This document shows positions 37,174 to 51,000 of a stretch of DNA of 64,000 nucleotides, one piece after another. The position numbers and the translations under genes were made by a program. Origin of the DNA: Lytechinus pictus (lineage: Eukaryota > Echinodermata > Echinoidea > Temnopleuroida > Toxopneustidae); assembly GCF_037042905.1 (NCBI RefSeq), contig NC_087245.1:24862501-24926500 (forward strand), written 5' to 3'. The notes beneath the pieces are model-generated. The model had not been told where the DNA came from. It saw only the letters and a list, made by a program, of their open reading frames with translations, and searched no databases. Each line of letters starts with the position of its first letter. Position 1 is the stretch's first letter.

Positions 37174-39574
37174 GTTGCGGTATGAAAGGGCGATATTTTG
37201 GATGAAAGGGGGCTTGCTGCTGAGTGATCAAAGGGCGACATTTTGGATGAAATGAGACTTGTTGCTGTACAATGAAAGGGCGACATATATGAAAGGCGAC
37301 TTATTGCATATTAAGGCGGCTTGATCCTGTATGATGAAAGGTGACTTATTGTAATATGATGAAAGGACAGCATTTTTGGATGAAAGGCGACTAGTTGCAG
37401 TATGATGAAAGGGCGACATTATTTATGAAAAACGACTTGTGTGATGAAATGGTGACATATTCTACGAAATGTGGCTTGTTGCTGTATGATGAAATGCGTC
37501 TTTTTGTTGTATGATGAAAGGGCGACATGCTGAAATATGACAGGGTGACGTGTTACTGTAAGATGAAAAGGTCTCATGTTGTACGAAAGGTGACTTGTGA
37601 CAGTATGATGAAAGGGCGCTATTTTAGATGAAAGGTGGCTTTTTCCTGTATAATGAAAGGACGTCATGTTGCAGTATGATAAAAGCGACATGTTGAGCAC
37701 ACTGTATGGTGAAAGGGCGATAATTTGGATGAATTGGCGACATTTTGGAGGAAAGGGTGACATTTTGGATGAAAGGAGACATTGTGGAAGAAAGAGCGAC
37801 ATTTTGGATGAAGGCCGACTTGTTGTAGTATGATGAAAGGGTGACATTATGGTTGAAAGGGCGACTTGTTAGATGGAAGGCGTCTTGTTAGATGGAAGGC
37901 GTCTTGTTGCTCTATGATGAAAGGCGTCTTATTTCAGATGAAGGGGTGACACGTTGCAGTATGATGAAAGGGCGACATGTTGCTGCATAATGATGAAAGG
38001 GTTTCATATAGTAGGAAGGCGACTTGTGGCATTCTGGCGTCTTGTTGTTGTATGATGAAAGGGCGACATGTTGCAGTATGATGAAAGGGTGACATGCTGC
38101 TGCATTAAGATGAAAGGGACTCGAAAGGTGGCTTGTTGCTGTATGATGAAAGGCGTCTTGTTGTAAGATGAAAGGGCGACATGATTATTGCAGTATGATG
38201 AAAGGGCGACTTGTTCTGCATAATGATGAAAGGGTCTGTTGTACGAAGTTGACTTGTTGTAGTATGATAAAAGCGTGTTATTTTTAATGAAAGGCGGCTT
38301 ATTCTTGTATGATGAAAGGGAGACATCAAAGTTTTGGATGAAAGGTCACTTGGTGCTGTATGATGAAAAGGCGACAATTTGGATGAAAGACGATCTGTTG
38401 TATGATGATAGGGTGACATGTTAGATAAAGGCGACTTGTTGTGGTATGAAAGGGCGACATGTTGAATGAAAGGGCAACTTGTTTCTGTATGATGAAAGGG
38501 CGACAATTTAGATGAAAGGTGAATTGTTGCTGTATGATAAAAGGATGACATCTTGCTGTATGATGAAAGGGCGACATGTTGGATGAAAGGCGACTTGTTA
38601 ATGTATGATGAAAGGGCGGCATGTTGGATGAAAAACGACTTGTATGATGAAATGGTGACATATTGTACGAAACGTGGCTTGTTGCTGTATGATGAAATGC
38701 GTCTTGTTGTTGTATGATGAAAGGGCGACATGCTGAAATATGATGAAAGGGTGACGTGTTACTGTATAATGATGAAAAGGTCCATGTTGTACGAAAGGTG
38801 ACTTGTTGCAGTATGATGAAAGGGCGCTATTTTGGCTGAAAGGCGACTTTTTCCTGTATGATGAAAGGGCGACATTTTGGATGAAACGCGACTAATCCTG
38901 TATGATGAAAGGGCGACATTTTGGATTAAAGGCGAATTATTCCTATATGATGGAAGGCCGACATTTTGGATGAAAGCTGTCTTGTTGCTGTATGATGAAA
39001 TGCGTCTTGTTTCAGATGAAAGGGCGACATGTTGCAGTATGATGAAAGGGCGACGTGTCGTTGCATAATGATGAAAGGGTCTCATGACAGTTGACTTGTT
39101 GCATGATAAGGCGGCTTGCTTCTGTATGATGAAAGGATGAAAGACAACTTTTTGTAGCATGGTGAAACGGTGGCTTGTTCCTATGCGATGAAAGGGCGAC
39201 ATGTTGGATGGAAGGCGAATTTTTTTCTGTATATATTGTACAAAAGGTGGCTTGTTGCTGTATGATGAAAGGGCGACATTTTGGTTGAAAGGGCGACTTG
39301 TTAATTTATGATGAAAGGGCGACAATTTAGATGAAAGGTGAATTGTTGCTGTATGATAAAAGGATGACATCTTGCTGTATGATGAAAGGGCGACATGTTG
39401 GATGAAAGGCGACTTGTTAATGTATGATGAAAGGGCGGCATGTTGGATGAAAGGCGATTTACTGCATTATGATTGAGGCAACATGTTGCTGTATGATGAA
39501 ATGGCGGCATATTGTATGAAAGGCGACTTGTTGCTGTGTGATGAAAGGGTGACATGTTGGATGAAAGGTAACTT
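37174..39574. repeat. 2,401-bp higher-order unit, copy 3 of 5
   Basis: Nearly identical to its neighbours. A private base is visible at 38003 (T where the other copies have C, in gggtctcatatag). Confidence 0.93.
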
Positions 39575-41975
39575 GTTGCGGTATGAAAGGGCGATATTTT
39601 GGATGAAAGGGGGCTTGCTGCTGAGTGATCAAAGGGCGACATTTTGGATGAAATGAGACTTGTTGCTGTACAATGAAAGGGCGACATATATGAAAGGCGA
39701 CTTATTGCATATTAAGGCGGCTTGATCCTGTATGATGAAAGGTGACTTATTGTAATATGATGAAAGGACAGCATTTTTGGATGAAAGGCGACTAGTTGCA
39801 GTATGATGAAAGGGCGACATTATTTATGAAAAACGACTTGTGTGATGAAATGGTGACATATTCTACGAAATGTGGCTTGTTGCTGTATGATGAAATGCGT
39901 CTTTTTGTTGTATGATGAAAGGGCGACATGCTGAAATATGACAGGGTGACGTGTTACTGTAAGATGAAAAGGTCTCATGTTGTACGAAAGGTGACTTGTG
40001 ACAGTATGATGAAAGGGCGCTATTTTAGATGAAAGGTGGCTTTTTCCTGTATAATGAAAGGACGTCATGTTGCAGTATGATAAAAGCGACATGTTGAGCA
40101 CACTGTATGGTGAAAGGGCGATAATTTGGATGAATTGGCGACATTTTGGAGGAAAGGGTGACATTTTGGATGAAAGGAGACATTGTGGAAGAAAGAGCGA
40201 CATTTTGGATGAAGGCCGACTTGTTGTAGTATGATGAAAGGGTGACATTATGGTTGAAAGGGCGACTTGTTAGATGGAAGGCGTCTTGTTAGATGGAAGG
40301 CGTCTTGTTGCTCTATGATGAAAGGCGTCTTATTTCAGATGAAGGGGTGACACGTTGCAGTATGATGAAAGGGCGACATGTTGCTGCATAATGATGAAAG
40401 GGTCTCATATAGTAGGAAGGCGACTTGTGGCATTCTGGCGTCTTGTTGTTGTATGATGAAAGGGCGACATGTTGCAGTATGATGAAAGGGTGACATGCTG
40501 CTGCATTAAGATGAAAGGGACTCGAAAGGTGGCTTGTTGCTGTATGATGAAAGGCGTCTTGTTGTAAGATGAAAGGGCGACATGATTATTGCAGTATGAT
40601 GAAAGGGCGACTTGTTCTGCATAATGATGAAAGGGTCTGTTGTACGAAGTTGACTTGTTGTAGTATGATAAAAGCGTGTTATTTTTAATGAAAGGCGGCT
40701 TATTCTTGTATGATGAAAGGGAGACATCAAAGTTTTGGATGAAAGGTCACTTGGTGCTGTATGATGAAAAGGCGACAATTTGGATGAAAGACGATCTGTT
40801 GTATGATGATAGGGTGACATGTTAGATAAAGGCGACTTGTTGTGGTATGAAAGGGCGACATGTTGAATGAAAGGGCAACTTGTTTCTGTATGATGAAAGG
40901 GCGACAATTTAGATGAAAGGTGAATTGTTGCTGTATGATAAAAGGATGACATCTTGCTGTATGATGAAAGGGCGACATGTTGGATGAAAGGCGACTTGTT
41001 AATGTATGATGAAAGGGCGGCATGTTGGATGAAAAACGACTTGTATGATGAAATGGTGACATATTGTACGAAACGTGGCTTGTTGCTGTATGATGAAATG
41101 CGTCTTGTTGTTGTATGATGAAAGGGCGACATGCTGAAATATGATGAAAGGGTGACGTGTTACTGTATAATGATGAAAAGGTCCATGTTGTACGAAAGGT
41201 GACTTGTTGCAGTATGATGAAAGGGCGCTATTTTGGCTGAAAGGCGACTTTTTCCTGTATGATGAAAGGGCGACATTTTGGATGAAACGCGACTAATCCT
41301 GTATGATGAAAGGGCGACATTTTGGATTAAAGGCGAATTATTCCTATATGATGGAAGGCCGACATTTTGGATGAAAGCTGTCTTGTTGCTGTATGATGAA
41401 ATGCGTCTTGTTTCAGATGAAAGGGCGACATGTTGCAGTATGATGAAAGGGCGACGTGTCGTTGCATAATGATGAAAGGGTCTCATGACAGTTGACTTGT
41501 TGCATGATAAGGCGGCTTGCTTCTGTATGATGAAAGGATGAAAGACAACTTTTTGTAGCATGGTGAAACGGTGGCTTGTTCCTATGCGATGAAAGGGCGA
41601 CATGTTGGATGGAAGGCGAATTTTTTTCTGTATATATTGTACAAAAGGTGGCTTGTTGCTGTATGATGAAAGGGCGACATTTTGGTTGAAAGGGCGACTT
41701 GTTAATTTATGATGAAAGGGCGACAATTTAGATGAAAGGTGAATTGTTGCTGTATGATAAAAGGATGACATCTTGCTGTATGATGAAAGGGCGACATGTT
41801 GGATGAAAGGCGACTTGTTAATGTATGATGAAAGGGCGGCATGTTGGATGAAAGGCGATTTACTGCATTATGATTGAGGCAACATGTTGCTGTATGATGA
41901 AATGGCGGCATATTGTATGAAAGGCGACTTGTTGCTGTGTGATGAAAGGGTGACATGTTGGATGAAAGGTAACTT
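39575..41975. repeat. 2,401-bp higher-order unit, copy 4 of 5
   Basis: No private difference was noticed on reading; spacing to both neighbours is exactly 2,401 bp. Confidence 0.93.
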
Positions 41976-44376
41976 GTTGCGGTATGAAAGGGCGATATTT
42001 TGGATGAAAGGGGGCTTGCTGCTGAGTGATCAAAGGGCGACATTTTGGATGAAATGAGACTTGTTGCTGTACAATGAAAGGGCGACATATATGAAAGGCG
42101 ACTTATTGCATATTAAGGCGGCTTGATCCTGTATGATGAAAGGTGACTTATTGTAATATGATGAAAGGACAGCATTTTTGGATGAAAGGCGACTAGTTGC
42201 AGTATGATGAAAGGGCGACATTATTTATGAAAAACGACTTGTGTGATGAAATGGTGACATATTCTACGAAATGTGGCTTGTTGCTGTATGATGAAATGCG
42301 TCTTTTTGTTGTATGATGAAAGGGCGACATGCTGAAATATGACAGGGTGACGTGTTACTGTAAGATGAAAAGGTCTCATGTTGTACGAAAGGTGACTTGT
42401 GACAGTATGATGAAAGGGCGCTATTTTAGATGAAAGGTGGCTTTTTCCTGTATAATGAAAGGACGTCATGTTGCAGTATGATAAAAGCGACATGTTGAGC
42501 ACACTGTATGGTGAAAGGGCGATAATTTGGATGAATTGGCGACATTTTGGAGGAAAGGGTGACATTTTGGATGAAAGGAGACATTGTGGAAGAAAGAGCG
42601 ACATTTTGGATGAAGGCCGACTTGTTGTAGTATGATGAAAGGGTGACATTATGGTTGAAAGGGCGACTTGTTAGATGGAAGGCGTCTTGTTAGATGGAAG
42701 GCGTCTTGTTGCTCTATGATGAAAGGCGTCTTATTTCAGATGAAGGGGTGACACGTTGCAGTATGATGAAAGGGCGACATGTTGCTGCATAATGATGAAA
42801 GGGTCTCATATAGTAGGAAGGCGACTTGTGGCATTCTGGCGTCTTGTTGTTGTATGATGAAAGGGCGACATGTTGCAGTATGATGAAAGGGTGACATGCT
42901 GCTGCATTAAGATGAAAGGGACTCGAAAGGTGGCTTGTTGCTGTATGATGAAAGGCGTCTTGTTGTAAGATGAAAGGGCGACATGATTATTGCAGTATGA
43001 TGAAAGGGCGACTTGTTCTGCATAATGATGAAAGGGTCTGTTGTACGAAGTTGACTTGTTGTAGTATGATAAAAGCGTGTTATTTTTAATGAAAGGCGGC
43101 TTATTCTTGTATGATGAAAGGGAGACATCAAAGTTTTGGATGAAAGGTCACTTGGTGCTGTATGATGAAAAGGCGACAATTTGGATGAAAGACGATCTGT
43201 TGTATGATGATAGGGTGACATGTTAGATAAAGGCGACTTGTTGTGGTATGAAAGGGCGACATGTTGAATGAAAGGGCAACTTGTTTCTGTATGATGAAAG
43301 GGCGACAATTTAGATGAAAGGTGAATTGTTGCTGTATGATAAAAGGATGACATCTTGCTGTATGATGAAAGGGCGACATGTTGGATGAAAGGCGACTTGT
43401 TAATGTATGATGAAAGGGCGGCATGTTGGATGAAAAACGACTTGTATGATGAAATGGTGACATATTGTACGAAACGTGGCTTGTTGCTGTATGATGAAAT
43501 GCGTCTTGTTGTTGTATGATGAAAGGGCGACATGCTGAAATATGATGAAAGGGTGACGTGTTACTGTATAATGATGAAAAGGTCCATGTTGTACGAAAGG
43601 TGACTTGTTGCAGTATGATGAAAGGGCGCTATTTTGGCTGAAAGGCGACTTTTTCCTGTATGATGAAAGGGCGACATTTTGGATGAAACGCGACTAATCC
43701 TGTATGATGAAAGGGCGACATTTTGGATTAAAGGCGAATTATTCCTATATGATGGAAGGCCGACATTTTGGATGAAAGCTGTCTTGTTGCTGTATGATGA
43801 AATGCGTCTTGTTTCAGATGAAAGGGCGACATGTTGCAGTATGATGAAAGGGCGACGTGTCGTTGCATAATGATGAAAGGGTCTCATGACAGTTGACTTG
43901 TTGCATGATAAGGCGGCTTGCTTCTGTATGATGAAAGGATGAAAGACAACTTTTTGTAGCATGGTGAAACGGTGGCTTGTTCCTATGCGATGAAAGGGCG
44001 ACATGTTGGATGGAAGGCGAATTTTTTTCTGTATATATTGTACAAAAGGTGGCTTGTTGCTGTATGATGAAAGGGCGACATTTTGGTTGAAAGGGCGACT
44101 TGTTAATTTATGATGAAAGGGCGACAATTTAGATGAAAGGTGAATTGTTGCTGTATGATAAAAGGATGACATCTTGCTGTATGATGAAAGGGCGACATGT
44201 TGGATGAAAGGCGACTTGTTAATGTATGATGAAAGGGCGGCATGTTGGATGAAAGGCGATTTACTGCATTATGATTGAGGCAACATGTTGCTGTATGATG
44301 AAATGGCGGCATATTGTATGAAAGGCGACTTGTTGCTGTGTGATGAAAGGGTGACATGTTGGATGAAAGGTAACTT
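41976..44376. repeat. 2,401-bp higher-order unit, copy 5 of 5
   Basis: The last full copy. Identity runs on for about 36 bp into a sixth unit, then breaks at about 44412, where ggggcttgctgctgag is replaced by ggcgtcttgtttgag. Confidence 0.93.
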
Positions 44377-45339
44377 GTTGCGGTATGAAAGGGCGATATT
44401 TTGGATGAAAGGCGTCTTGTTTGAGATGAAAGGGCGACATGTTGTATGAAATGCGACTTATTGCATAATAAGGCAGCTTGTTGCTGTATGATGAAAGGTG
44501 ACTTGTTGTACTATGATGAAAGGGCGGCATTTTTTTTATGAAAGGCGAGTTGTTTCTGTATGATGAAAGGACAACATTTTGGATTAAAGACGACTAGTTG
44601 CAGTATGATGAAAGGGCGACATTTTGGGTGAAAAACTACTTGTAGTATGATGAAAGGGTGACATATTGTACGAAAGGTGGCTTTTTGCTGTTTGATGAAA
44701 TGCGTCTTGTTGCAATATGATGAAAGGGTGACGTGCTACTGCATAATGATGAAAAGTTTTCATGTTGCACGAAAGGTGACTTGTTGCAGTATGATGAAAG
44801 GAAGCTATTTTGGATAAAAGGCGACTTTTCCTGTATGATGAAAGGGCGACATGTTGGATGATAATCGACTTGTATGATAAAAGGCGTTTTGTTTCAGATG
44901 AAAGGGCGACATGTTGCAGTAAGATGAAAGGGCGACATGTTGCTGCATAATGATGTGAGGGTCTCATATAATACGAAGGCGACTTGTTGCAATCTGGCGT
45001 CTTGTTGTTGTATGATGAAAGGGCGACATGCTGCTGCATAAAGATGAAAGGGCCTCATGTTGTACGAAGGTGACTTGTAGTATGAAAGGGCGACATGTTG
45101 AATGAAAGGGTGATATTTTGCTTGGAATGCGACTTGTTGTATGTTGAAAGGATGACAAGTTTCTGTATGATGAAAGGGTCCCATAAAGGGCTTGTTGCTG
45201 CATGATGAGAGGGCGACATGTTTTATGAAAGGCGACTTGTTGCTGCATGACGAAAGGGTCATATGTTGTAAGATATGCGACTAGTTGCAGGATGATAACA
45301 GGGTGATATGTTGCTGTGTGATGCAAGTGCGACGTGTCG

Positions 45340-46440
45340 TATTCACTTTAGAAGTAGAAAAGTAATTTGCGAAAGTGTCTAAGTTCATAGTTGAAAGAAA
45401 GATGGCCCATTTGACGAATCATTTGTGGCAGGAAACCTGTAAAATAAACTTCGACCTTCAGAGGACCTGAAATTACTACTCAAACCATTGCATTTATGTA
45501 ATTTATACCGTAAGGTAGAAGACAATAAAGATTATAGATCACCTACAATCACATCTTACGAAAATAATATCCTACAAAAAATACCTAATAATTGTTTTAC
45601 TCGTATTCCCTTTACTCCATTCCTCTTTAATAACTTGATAAACTGTTCAGTTGTATCCATGTGAGCTTTGCTGTAAGAACGCTGCATTGATGTAGACCTA
45701 CAGGCCAAGTGACTTGCGAAGAGCTTGATTCATTTTTCATGAGGTTTCCCGTCGACAATGTTGCAGCTCCTCTTTAAAACAACGTGAAGGTATATTCACA
45801 TTCCTGTCCTATACGGCATAAAGTTTCATGAGGCTTTTCCAGGTCGACATGGTTCGAACAGGAGCTTCTCTACAAAACTGCGTGAACATAATGACGATCC
45901 GACCCCAGACCTGCATGGCATTAAAAAGAAACTATTAATAACATTTTTGTCTCGACTGATTGGCATCTTAACTTTATTTAATTTCAATTACATAACTCAT
46001 TTATCATAAAAGATCTAGAATTAAAAACTACCTTTGCGAATTGCTGTTAATAACAGTCATCCTGTTTGCAGAGTTTATTTCTACTTATGATCTAGATCTA
46101 AAGCCGGGATAATAGCAGCGATTTGTATCCTCGGGCAAAAAGCTCTATATAAATCCAGCTATCATTATTATCAACAGAAGTAGTCGTAGTAGTCTCTCAA
46201 AATAAGTATCAAACCAATGTTGCTGCTAGTTTTATGATGATCGATTTTAGCCTAATTTGTCGAAAGCCCTAAGATTCGCGGTAATTAAGGTATGTCTCCA
46301 TCACTGAGCATTTATTAGCTAGTTCTCAGTAAAAAAATCAAACCTAAATTACGAAATTTAAATTACAGCTATGTTAATTAACGAATGAGGCTTATATAAA
46401 TGACTGATTGGTATAAAGAAATTGTTAATGATTAATGATT
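45340..46440. other. unique-looking spacer after satellite B
   Basis: No supported gene. A pair of related words (catgaggtttcccgtcgacaatg and catgaggcttttccaggtcgacatgg, near 45739 and 45829) suggests a small local duplication. Confidence 0.45.
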
Positions 46441-47160
46441 TTAAACTTACCGCACTAATTCAAACGAACGATGTAATATGTCCGACACAGAAAGCATAAG
46501 CACAGTGATCAGCGACTCAACGAATAAACGCACTAATTATATTAACATTTTCTTTTTTGCTAGCCGAAAGTCGAAAGGCTAAATGCCAAACGATTGAACG
46601 TATAGCACAACCACAAATGTTTTTTTTTTTCGAAACAGTCGAACTATACAAGTCACGATAGAAAAAAAAATCTATAGGTGACAATGCAGCAATCCTCTTG
46701 ACATGAAACGAGCTAGTTTGAGAATAAGCTTAAACTGCCAGGCTCCTACTGGGGACCTAATGTATCAATTTTGCCTAGAAATCCTGACACTAAACTTGGC
46801 CTCAAGAAACCAGCTCGATAAAATTCATACTTTCATTAAGGTCATGAAGAGTCATCACTGTATTGTTCGACAAGTAAATTACTCGTGCAGTAATTTTGTT
46901 CACTTTCATAAAGTTTCCTCAGGAAAAACGCAGACAAAAGCCATGAATGATTAATAGCGTCCTATGCCCATATTCGTAAAACTTTACCGTAATCAAATTG
47001 TGACGATCTAAACTTGCCTCTTAGTTATACATGTGTAGATACTGTTGGGCCATTCCACACCAGTCCTGAAACAGAAACACAAAAAAATCCACGTTAATGA
47101 CACTTTGGTGCTAATAATGGTTTCCATGAATTCAAATATATAAATGCTAGTTATAGAATA
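46440..47160. repeat. segmental duplication D, copy 1
   Basis: Shares long diverged blocks with copies 2-4: gacaatgcagcaatc (46680), ctactggggacctaatgta (46745), gaaatcctgacactaaac (46775) and a minus-strand donor-like site (gtaag reading down from 46450). Function unknown; no open frame is kept across copies. Confidence 0.75.
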
Positions 47161-47164
47161 TACA

Positions 47165-48010
47165 AGTGGAGCGCCTCTGGCAGTCTCACCTGCATCGCGC
47201 GATTCAATATAGCAGCAGTGATAACTTTGAAAACTACTATCATTATTTACACAAAAAAACATTCATATAATGATACCATACTACGTTCATTGACAATAAA
47301 TGACATTTGACCTTGATCATGCGACCAAGACTTGTCAGTGATACTTGATTACCCATTTATCCACATTTTATAAACTATATCTATAAACTTTGAAAGTTAT
47401 GACAGCAATCTAATAATTACCTCCAACATGATCAAAGTTCAATGACCTTAAATGACCAATGACTTTAGTCATGTGACCTGAAACTCGCATGAGATGTTCA
47501 GTTATACTTGATTACTACTCTTATGTCCAGGTTTTATGAACTAGATCTATACACTTTCAAAGTTATGATGGTTATTCAACAAATACCCCCAACTTGGCCA
47601 AAGTTCGTTGACCTTAAATGATTGTCATGATTGTCCCAAGGGACCTTGCTCATGTAACCTGAAACTCATGCAGGATATTCACTGATAATTACTTTTATGT
47701 CAACGTTCATGAACTAGACCCATATAATATGATGACATTTCAAATACTTAACCTTGGGTAAGATTTCAATTTTGATTCCCCCCAACATGGTACTATTAAA
47801 TTCATTGACCCTAAATGACCTATGGCCTTGGTCATTGGCCTAAAACTCAGGCAGGATGGTCAGTGATACTCAAATACCCTTATGTTCAAGTTTCATTCGG
47901 CCTAAATAATTCCATGTTCTTTCTAAGTTATGATATTTCAAGTACTTAATCTTGGTTAAGATTTCAATGTTGATGACTCCACCTCACTTGTCGCCGCCGC
48001 TGGAAAACAG
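47165..48010. repeat. TGACCT-rich element, copy 1
   Basis: Begins tggagcgcctctggcagtct and cacctgcatcgcgcgattc. It continues with about five tandem ~145-bp units bearing gttcattgaccttaaatgac and catgtgacctgaaactc words, and ends in a cgccgccgctgg motif. It is related to 51784-52676. A DNA transposon with internal tandem repeats is likely, superfamily unknown. Confidence 0.75.
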
Positions 48011-48039
48011 GCGTATACACTCTGTTACAACATTCAAAT

Positions 48040-51000
48040 TCCATTAACCTATTTCTTTCCTGAACCTTTAAGTTAGCAAAGCAGACTTCAATATCTGTAA
48101 CCGATCAAGGTAATAAAGGGAGATAAAAGAAAGGAAGAAACTGGCTATATGTCTTGTTATACCTTTGAGGTATTGCTGATTTCAAAGTCAGTCTCTTACC
48201 TCGGTTAAAGATACTTCACAAAAAACACAATTTTATAAGATCAACTTCACTATTAGACTAAAAATATACATTTGCAATTCACAAAACATTCCGTTTCCAT
48301 GTACTTATTTCTTTCCTGAACCTTGAGTTAGCAAAGCTTTTCTCAGTATCTGTAACTGATCTAGGTAATAAAGAGAGAGGAATAGAGAGAAAAATAGAGA
48401 AAGAAAGGACAGGAATGGCTACTCCAATTAGAGTCATATTGCATAGGAGCTATTGCTGACTTCAAAGTCAGTCTTTTACCTCAGTTAAAGATACTTCACA
48501 TATGAAATACATAATTTTATGAGTTAAAACCCACTTCACTCTCAGACCAAAAATACATGTTCGGAATTCACAAAACAAAATTTTTTCCATGTTTATATCT
48601 TTCCTGAACCTTTGAGTTAGCAAAGCTTTTCTCAGTATCTGTAACCGATGTAGGTAATACAGAGAAGAGAAATAGAGGGAAAAAGAGAGGGAATGAGAAA
48701 GAAGGGAAGAGACTGGCCACTCCAATAGGTCACATTGCATAGGAGCTATTGCTGACTTCAAAGTCAGTCTTTTACCTCAGTTAAAGATACTTCACATATG
48801 AAATACATAATTTTATGAGTTAAAACCCACTTCACTCTCAGACCAAAATACATGGTCGAAATTCACAAAACAAAATCATTTCCATGTTTATTTCTTTCCT
48901 GAACCTTTGAGTTAGCAAAGCTTTTCTCAGTATCTGTAACCGATGTAGGTAATACAGAGAAGAGAAATAGAGAGAAAAAGAGAGGGAATGAGAAAGAAGG
49001 GAAGAGACTGGCCACTCCAATAAGTCACATTGCATAGGAGCTATTGCTGTCTTCAAGTCAGTCTTTTACCTCAGTTAAAGACACTTCACATGAGTTAAAA
49101 TCAAATTCACTCTCAGACTAAAAATATGCGCTCGGAATTCACACAACAATATTCCGATTCCATGTACTTCTTTCCTGAACCTTTGAGTTAGCAAAGCTTT
49201 TCTCAGTATCTGTAACCGATCGAGGTAATTAAAGAACGAGAAACAGAGAGAAAAAGGGAGAAAGAAAGGACGAGAATGGCTACTCCAATTAAAGTCATAT
49301 TGCATAGGACCTATTGCTGACTTCAAAGTCAGTCTTTTACCTCAGTTAAAGATACTTCACAAATATGAAATACATAATTCTATGAGTTAAAACCCACTTC
49401 ACTCTCAGACCAAAGATATGTTCCGAATTCACAAAACAAAATCGTTTCATGTTTATTTCTTTCCTGAACCTTTGAGTTAGCAAAGCTTTTCTCAGTATCT
49501 GTAACTGAACGAGGTAATAGAGAGAAAAGGAGAGGGAAGGAGAAAGAAGAGAAGAGACTGGCCACTCCAATAAGTCACATTGCATAGGAGCCATTGCTGA
49601 CTTCAAGTCAGTCTTTTACCTCAGTTAAAGACACTTCTCACGAGTTAATATTAAATTCACTCTCAGACTAAAAATATGCGTTCAGAATTCACACAATATT
49701 TCGATTCCATGTACTTCTTTCCTGAACCTGTGAGTTAGCAAAGCTTTTCTCAGTATCTGTAACCGATCGAGGTAATTAAAGAAAGAGAAACAGAGAGAAA
49801 AAGAGAGAAAGAAAGGCTACTCCAATTAAAGTCATATTGCATAGGAGCTATTGCTGACTTCAAAGTCAGTCTTTTACCTCAGTTAAAGATACTTCACAAA
49901 TATGAAATACATAATGTTATGAGTTAAACCCACTTCACTCTCAGACCAAAATAATATGTTCAGAATTCACAAAACAAAATCATTTCCATGTACTTAATTC
50001 TGTCCTGAACCTTTGAATTCGCAAAGCTTTTCTCAATATCTGTAACTGATCTAGGTAATACAGAGAGAGGAATAGAGAGAAAAGGAGTGAAAGAAAGGAC
50101 GAGAATGGCTTCTCCAATTAATTGCATAGGAGCTATTGCTGACTTCAAAGTCAGTCTTTTACCTCAGTTAAAAATACTTCACAAATATGAAATACATAAT
50201 TTTTTTAGTTAAAACCCACTTCACTCTCAGACTAAAAATATGCGTTCAGAATTCACACAATAATATTCCAATTCCATGTACTTATTTCCTGAACCTTTAG
50301 GTAAGCAAAGATATTCTCAGCATCTGTAACTGATCGAGGTAATAAAAGATATATAGATAGAAAAAGACAGGGAATGAGAAAGGAAAGAGACTGGCCACTC
50401 CAATAAGTCACACTGCAAAGGAGCTAAAGGCTTATTTCAAAGTCAGTATTTTACCTCAGTTAAAGACATTTCACATAAATACATAATTTAATGAGTTAAA
50501 ATCAAATTCACTCTGACTAAAAATATGCGTTCAGAATTCACACAACAATTTTCTGATTCTATGTACATGTACTTCTTTCCTGAACCTTTGAGTTACCGAA
50601 GCTTTTCTCAGTATCTGTAACCGATCGAGGTAATAAAGAGTGAGAAATAGAAAGAAATGAAGAGACTGGCTACTCCAATAAGTCACATTGCATAGGAGCT
50701 ATTGCTGACTTCAAAGTCAGTCTTTTACCTCAGTTAAAGATACTTCACATATGAAATACATAATTTTATGAGTTAAACCCACTTCACTCTCAGACCAAAA
50801 ATACTTGTTCGGAATTCACAAAACAAAATCATTTCCATGTTTATTTTTTTCCTGAACCTTTGAGCTAGCAAAGCTTTTTCTCAGTATCTGTAACCGATGT
50901 AGGTAATACAGAGAAGAGAAATAGAGAGAAAAAGAGAGGGAAGGAGAAAGAAGGGAAGAGACTGGCCACTCCAATAAGTCACATTGCATAGGAGCTATTG

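Larger units (their letters stand above)
30640..45335. repeat. satellite B, ~45-bp dimeric monomer, 14.7 kb
   Basis: The monomer is a pair of related ~20-25-bp halves: tgatgaaagggcgacatttt and then ggatgaaaggcgacttgttg plus ctgta. The 45-bp unit is divisible by three, so minus-strand frames stay open and repeat a peptide like SPFHHTATSRLSSKM. These are artefacts of periodicity. Flanking units (30640-31420 and 44413-45335) are diverged; the core is homogenised into a higher-order repeat. Confidence 0.95.

Noticed and set aside
32372-44376. CRISPR-like repeat array
   Set aside because: No constant repeat alternates with unique spacers; all parts are repeat, the unit is dimeric and the host is eukaryotic.
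31555-45326. Many minus-strand frames of 60-309 codons repeating SPFHHTATSR-like peptides
   Set aside because: They follow the 45-bp satellite period, overlap in several frames, recur with the 2,401-bp unit and are broken by small indels. This is repeat periodicity, not a protein family.
46703-46954. Plus-strand frame of 83 codons in duplication copy 1
   Set aside because: The frame is not preserved in the other three copies of the same block.
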